5,066 nucleotides of DNA, taken from JAFDVN01 sp035758545 (GTDB taxonomy: Bacteria > Acidobacteriota > Holophagae > Holophagales > Holophagaceae). The translations under genes and the position numbers were made by a program. This document shows positions 4,329-5,066 of this stretch, piece by piece (positions within the stretch are counted from its first letter, which is position 1; the number at the start of each line of letters is the position of its first letter). The notes under the pieces are model-generated. The model was not told where the DNA came from. It did no database searches and worked only from the letters and a program-made list of their open reading frames with translations. Location: positions 1 to 5,066 of the forward strand of contig DASTWQ010000020.1 in assembly GCA_035758545.1 (NCBI GenBank), given 5' to 3'.

Positions 4329-5066
4329 ATGGACCAGATCAAGACCGTCGGCGTCATCGGCGCGGGGCAGATGGGCAACGGCATCGCCCACGTCTTTGCC
4401 CAGAGCGGCTTCAGCGTGCTGATGCAGGACATCTCCGCGGACTTCGCCGCCAAGGGCGTCGCCACCATCGACAAGAACCTCCAGCGCGGCGTGGACAAGG
4501 GCAAGATGACCGCGGACGAGAAGGCCGCCGTCCTGGGCCGGATCAAGACGACCACCAGCCTCGAGGACCTGGGCGCCTGCGACTTCGTCGTCGAGGCCGC
4601 CACCGAGCGGTGGGAGATCAAGAAGCAGATCTTCGAGACCCTGGACCGGGTCTGCCGGCCTGGCGTGATCCTGGCGTCCAACACCAGCTCCATCTCCATC
4701 ACCAAGCTGGCCGCCGTCACGAAGCGCCCCGAGCACATGATCGGCATGCACTTCATGAACCCCGTGCCGGTCATGCAGCTCATCGAGGTGATCCGCGGCC
4801 TGGCCACGTCCAACGGGACCTACGACACCGTGATGGCGCTCTCCCAGAAGCTGGGCAAGACCCCCATCGCCTGCAACGACTTCCCCGGCTTCGTCTCCAA
4901 CCGCGTGCTGCTGCCCATGCTGAACGAGGCCATCTACGCGCTCTACGAGGGCGTGGCGGAGGTCGAGGCCATCGACGGCATCATGAAGCTCGGCATGAAC
5001 CACCCCATGGGCCCGCTCACGCTGGCGGACTTCATCGGCCTGGACACCTGCCTCTTCATCCTGAAC
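4329..5066 (+). CDS. hbd: 3-hydroxybutyryl-CoA dehydrogenase, N-terminal 246 residues, cut by window edge
   Basis: This enzyme interconverts acetoacetyl-CoA and 3-hydroxybutyryl-CoA with NAD(P)H, in butyrate or polyhydroxybutyrate-related pathways and beta-oxidation. The Rossmann motif GAGQMGNGIA is at 11-20, with D34 at the end of the second strand, which favours NAD. Catalytic residues are in place: S120 in NTSSIS, H141 in MHFMNP, E153 and N191 in GFVSNRVL. Their spacing matches the Ser119/His140/Asn190 triad I recall for clostridial Hbd. The C-terminal domain begins near 186, and the family motif HPMGPLTLADFIGLD is at 225-239. The family is about 280-290 residues, so roughly 35-45 residues are missing at the right edge. 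ATG 4329 is preceded by GGAGG at 4319-4323, spacing 5. Single-domain length and motifs suggest the Hbd/PaaH type rather than the large FadB fusion; substrate chain length cannot be fixed from sequence. Confidence 0.94.
   Translation, partial: MDQIKTVGVIGAGQMGNGIAHVFAQSGFSVLMQDISADFAAKGVATIDKNLQRGVDKGKMTADEKAAVLGRIKTTTSLEDLGACDFVVEAATERWEIKKQIFETLDRVCRPGVILASNTSSISITKLAAVTKRPEHMIGMHFMNPVPVMQLIEVIRGLATSNGTYDTVMALSQKLGKTPIACNDFPGFVSNRVLLPMLNEAIYALYEGVAEVEAIDGIMKLGMNHPMGPLTLADFIGLDTCLFILN

Noticed and set aside
3773..4813. A 346-residue form of the DoxX protein
   Set aside because: The extra N-terminal part is antisense to hbd and then runs through the inverted repeat (HRRDAEGAE-like translation). 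A good ribosome site and ATG at 4123 give a normal-length DoxX protein.
4191..5003. Minus-strand open frame opposite hbd
   Set aside because: It is rich in His, Asp and Gly without recognisable motifs. The plus-strand hbd frame is intact with all catalytic residues.
1..5066. A novel defence, mobile or biosynthetic system
   Set aside because: Every substantial gene belongs to a well-known family, and there is no transposase, integrase, phage gene, CRISPR repeat or unexplained coding region in the window.

Overview
This is a GC-rich window, clearly above 65% G+C by eye, with third codon positions almost all G or C. It is densely packed with genes of Gram-negative type (TolQ, TatA, TatC). The overall style suggests Acidobacteriota of the Holophaga/Geothrix kind: high GC, sigma70-like boxes reading TAGAAT, GGAGG ribosome sites, and a TatA plus TatC pair without an obvious TatB. 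That assignment is an inference, and Myxococcota or another high-GC delta-type lineage is not excluded.

Layout. Positions 1-432 (minus) hold the N-terminal part of a polysaccharide deacetylase that runs off the left edge. It abuts tolQ (429-1118, minus), a proton-channel subunit of the Tol-Pal/ExbB family, and a short heptamer repeat lies just past the tolQ stop. Divergently, ugd (1201-2571, plus) encodes UDP-glucose 6-dehydrogenase. A 164-bp spacer with a promoter leads into tatA (2736-2915) and tatC (2935-3765), a twin-arginine translocase operon. Tail-to-tail with tatC lies a small DoxX-family membrane protein gene (3773-4123, minus). A 205-bp spacer carrying a large imperfect inverted repeat separates it from the start of a 3-hydroxybutyryl-CoA dehydrogenase gene (4329 to the right edge, plus).

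How the genes relate. The left half has an envelope theme: Ugd makes UDP-glucuronate for acidic surface polysaccharides, the deacetylase would trim N-acetyl groups from a polysaccharide, and TolQ powers envelope processes. TatA and TatC form a folded-protein export channel. The DoxX-like gene and hbd are separate units; hbd belongs to fatty-acid, butyrate or polyhydroxybutyrate-related metabolism.

I see no RNA gene, CRISPR array, insertion sequence, phage gene or defence system. The window is mostly ordinary housekeeping DNA. The points most worth a second look are the heptamer repeat that supplies three Shine-Dalgarno-like boxes between tolQ and the deacetylase, the octamer-built inverted repeat upstream of hbd, and the unusual tolQ-deacetylase adjacency.
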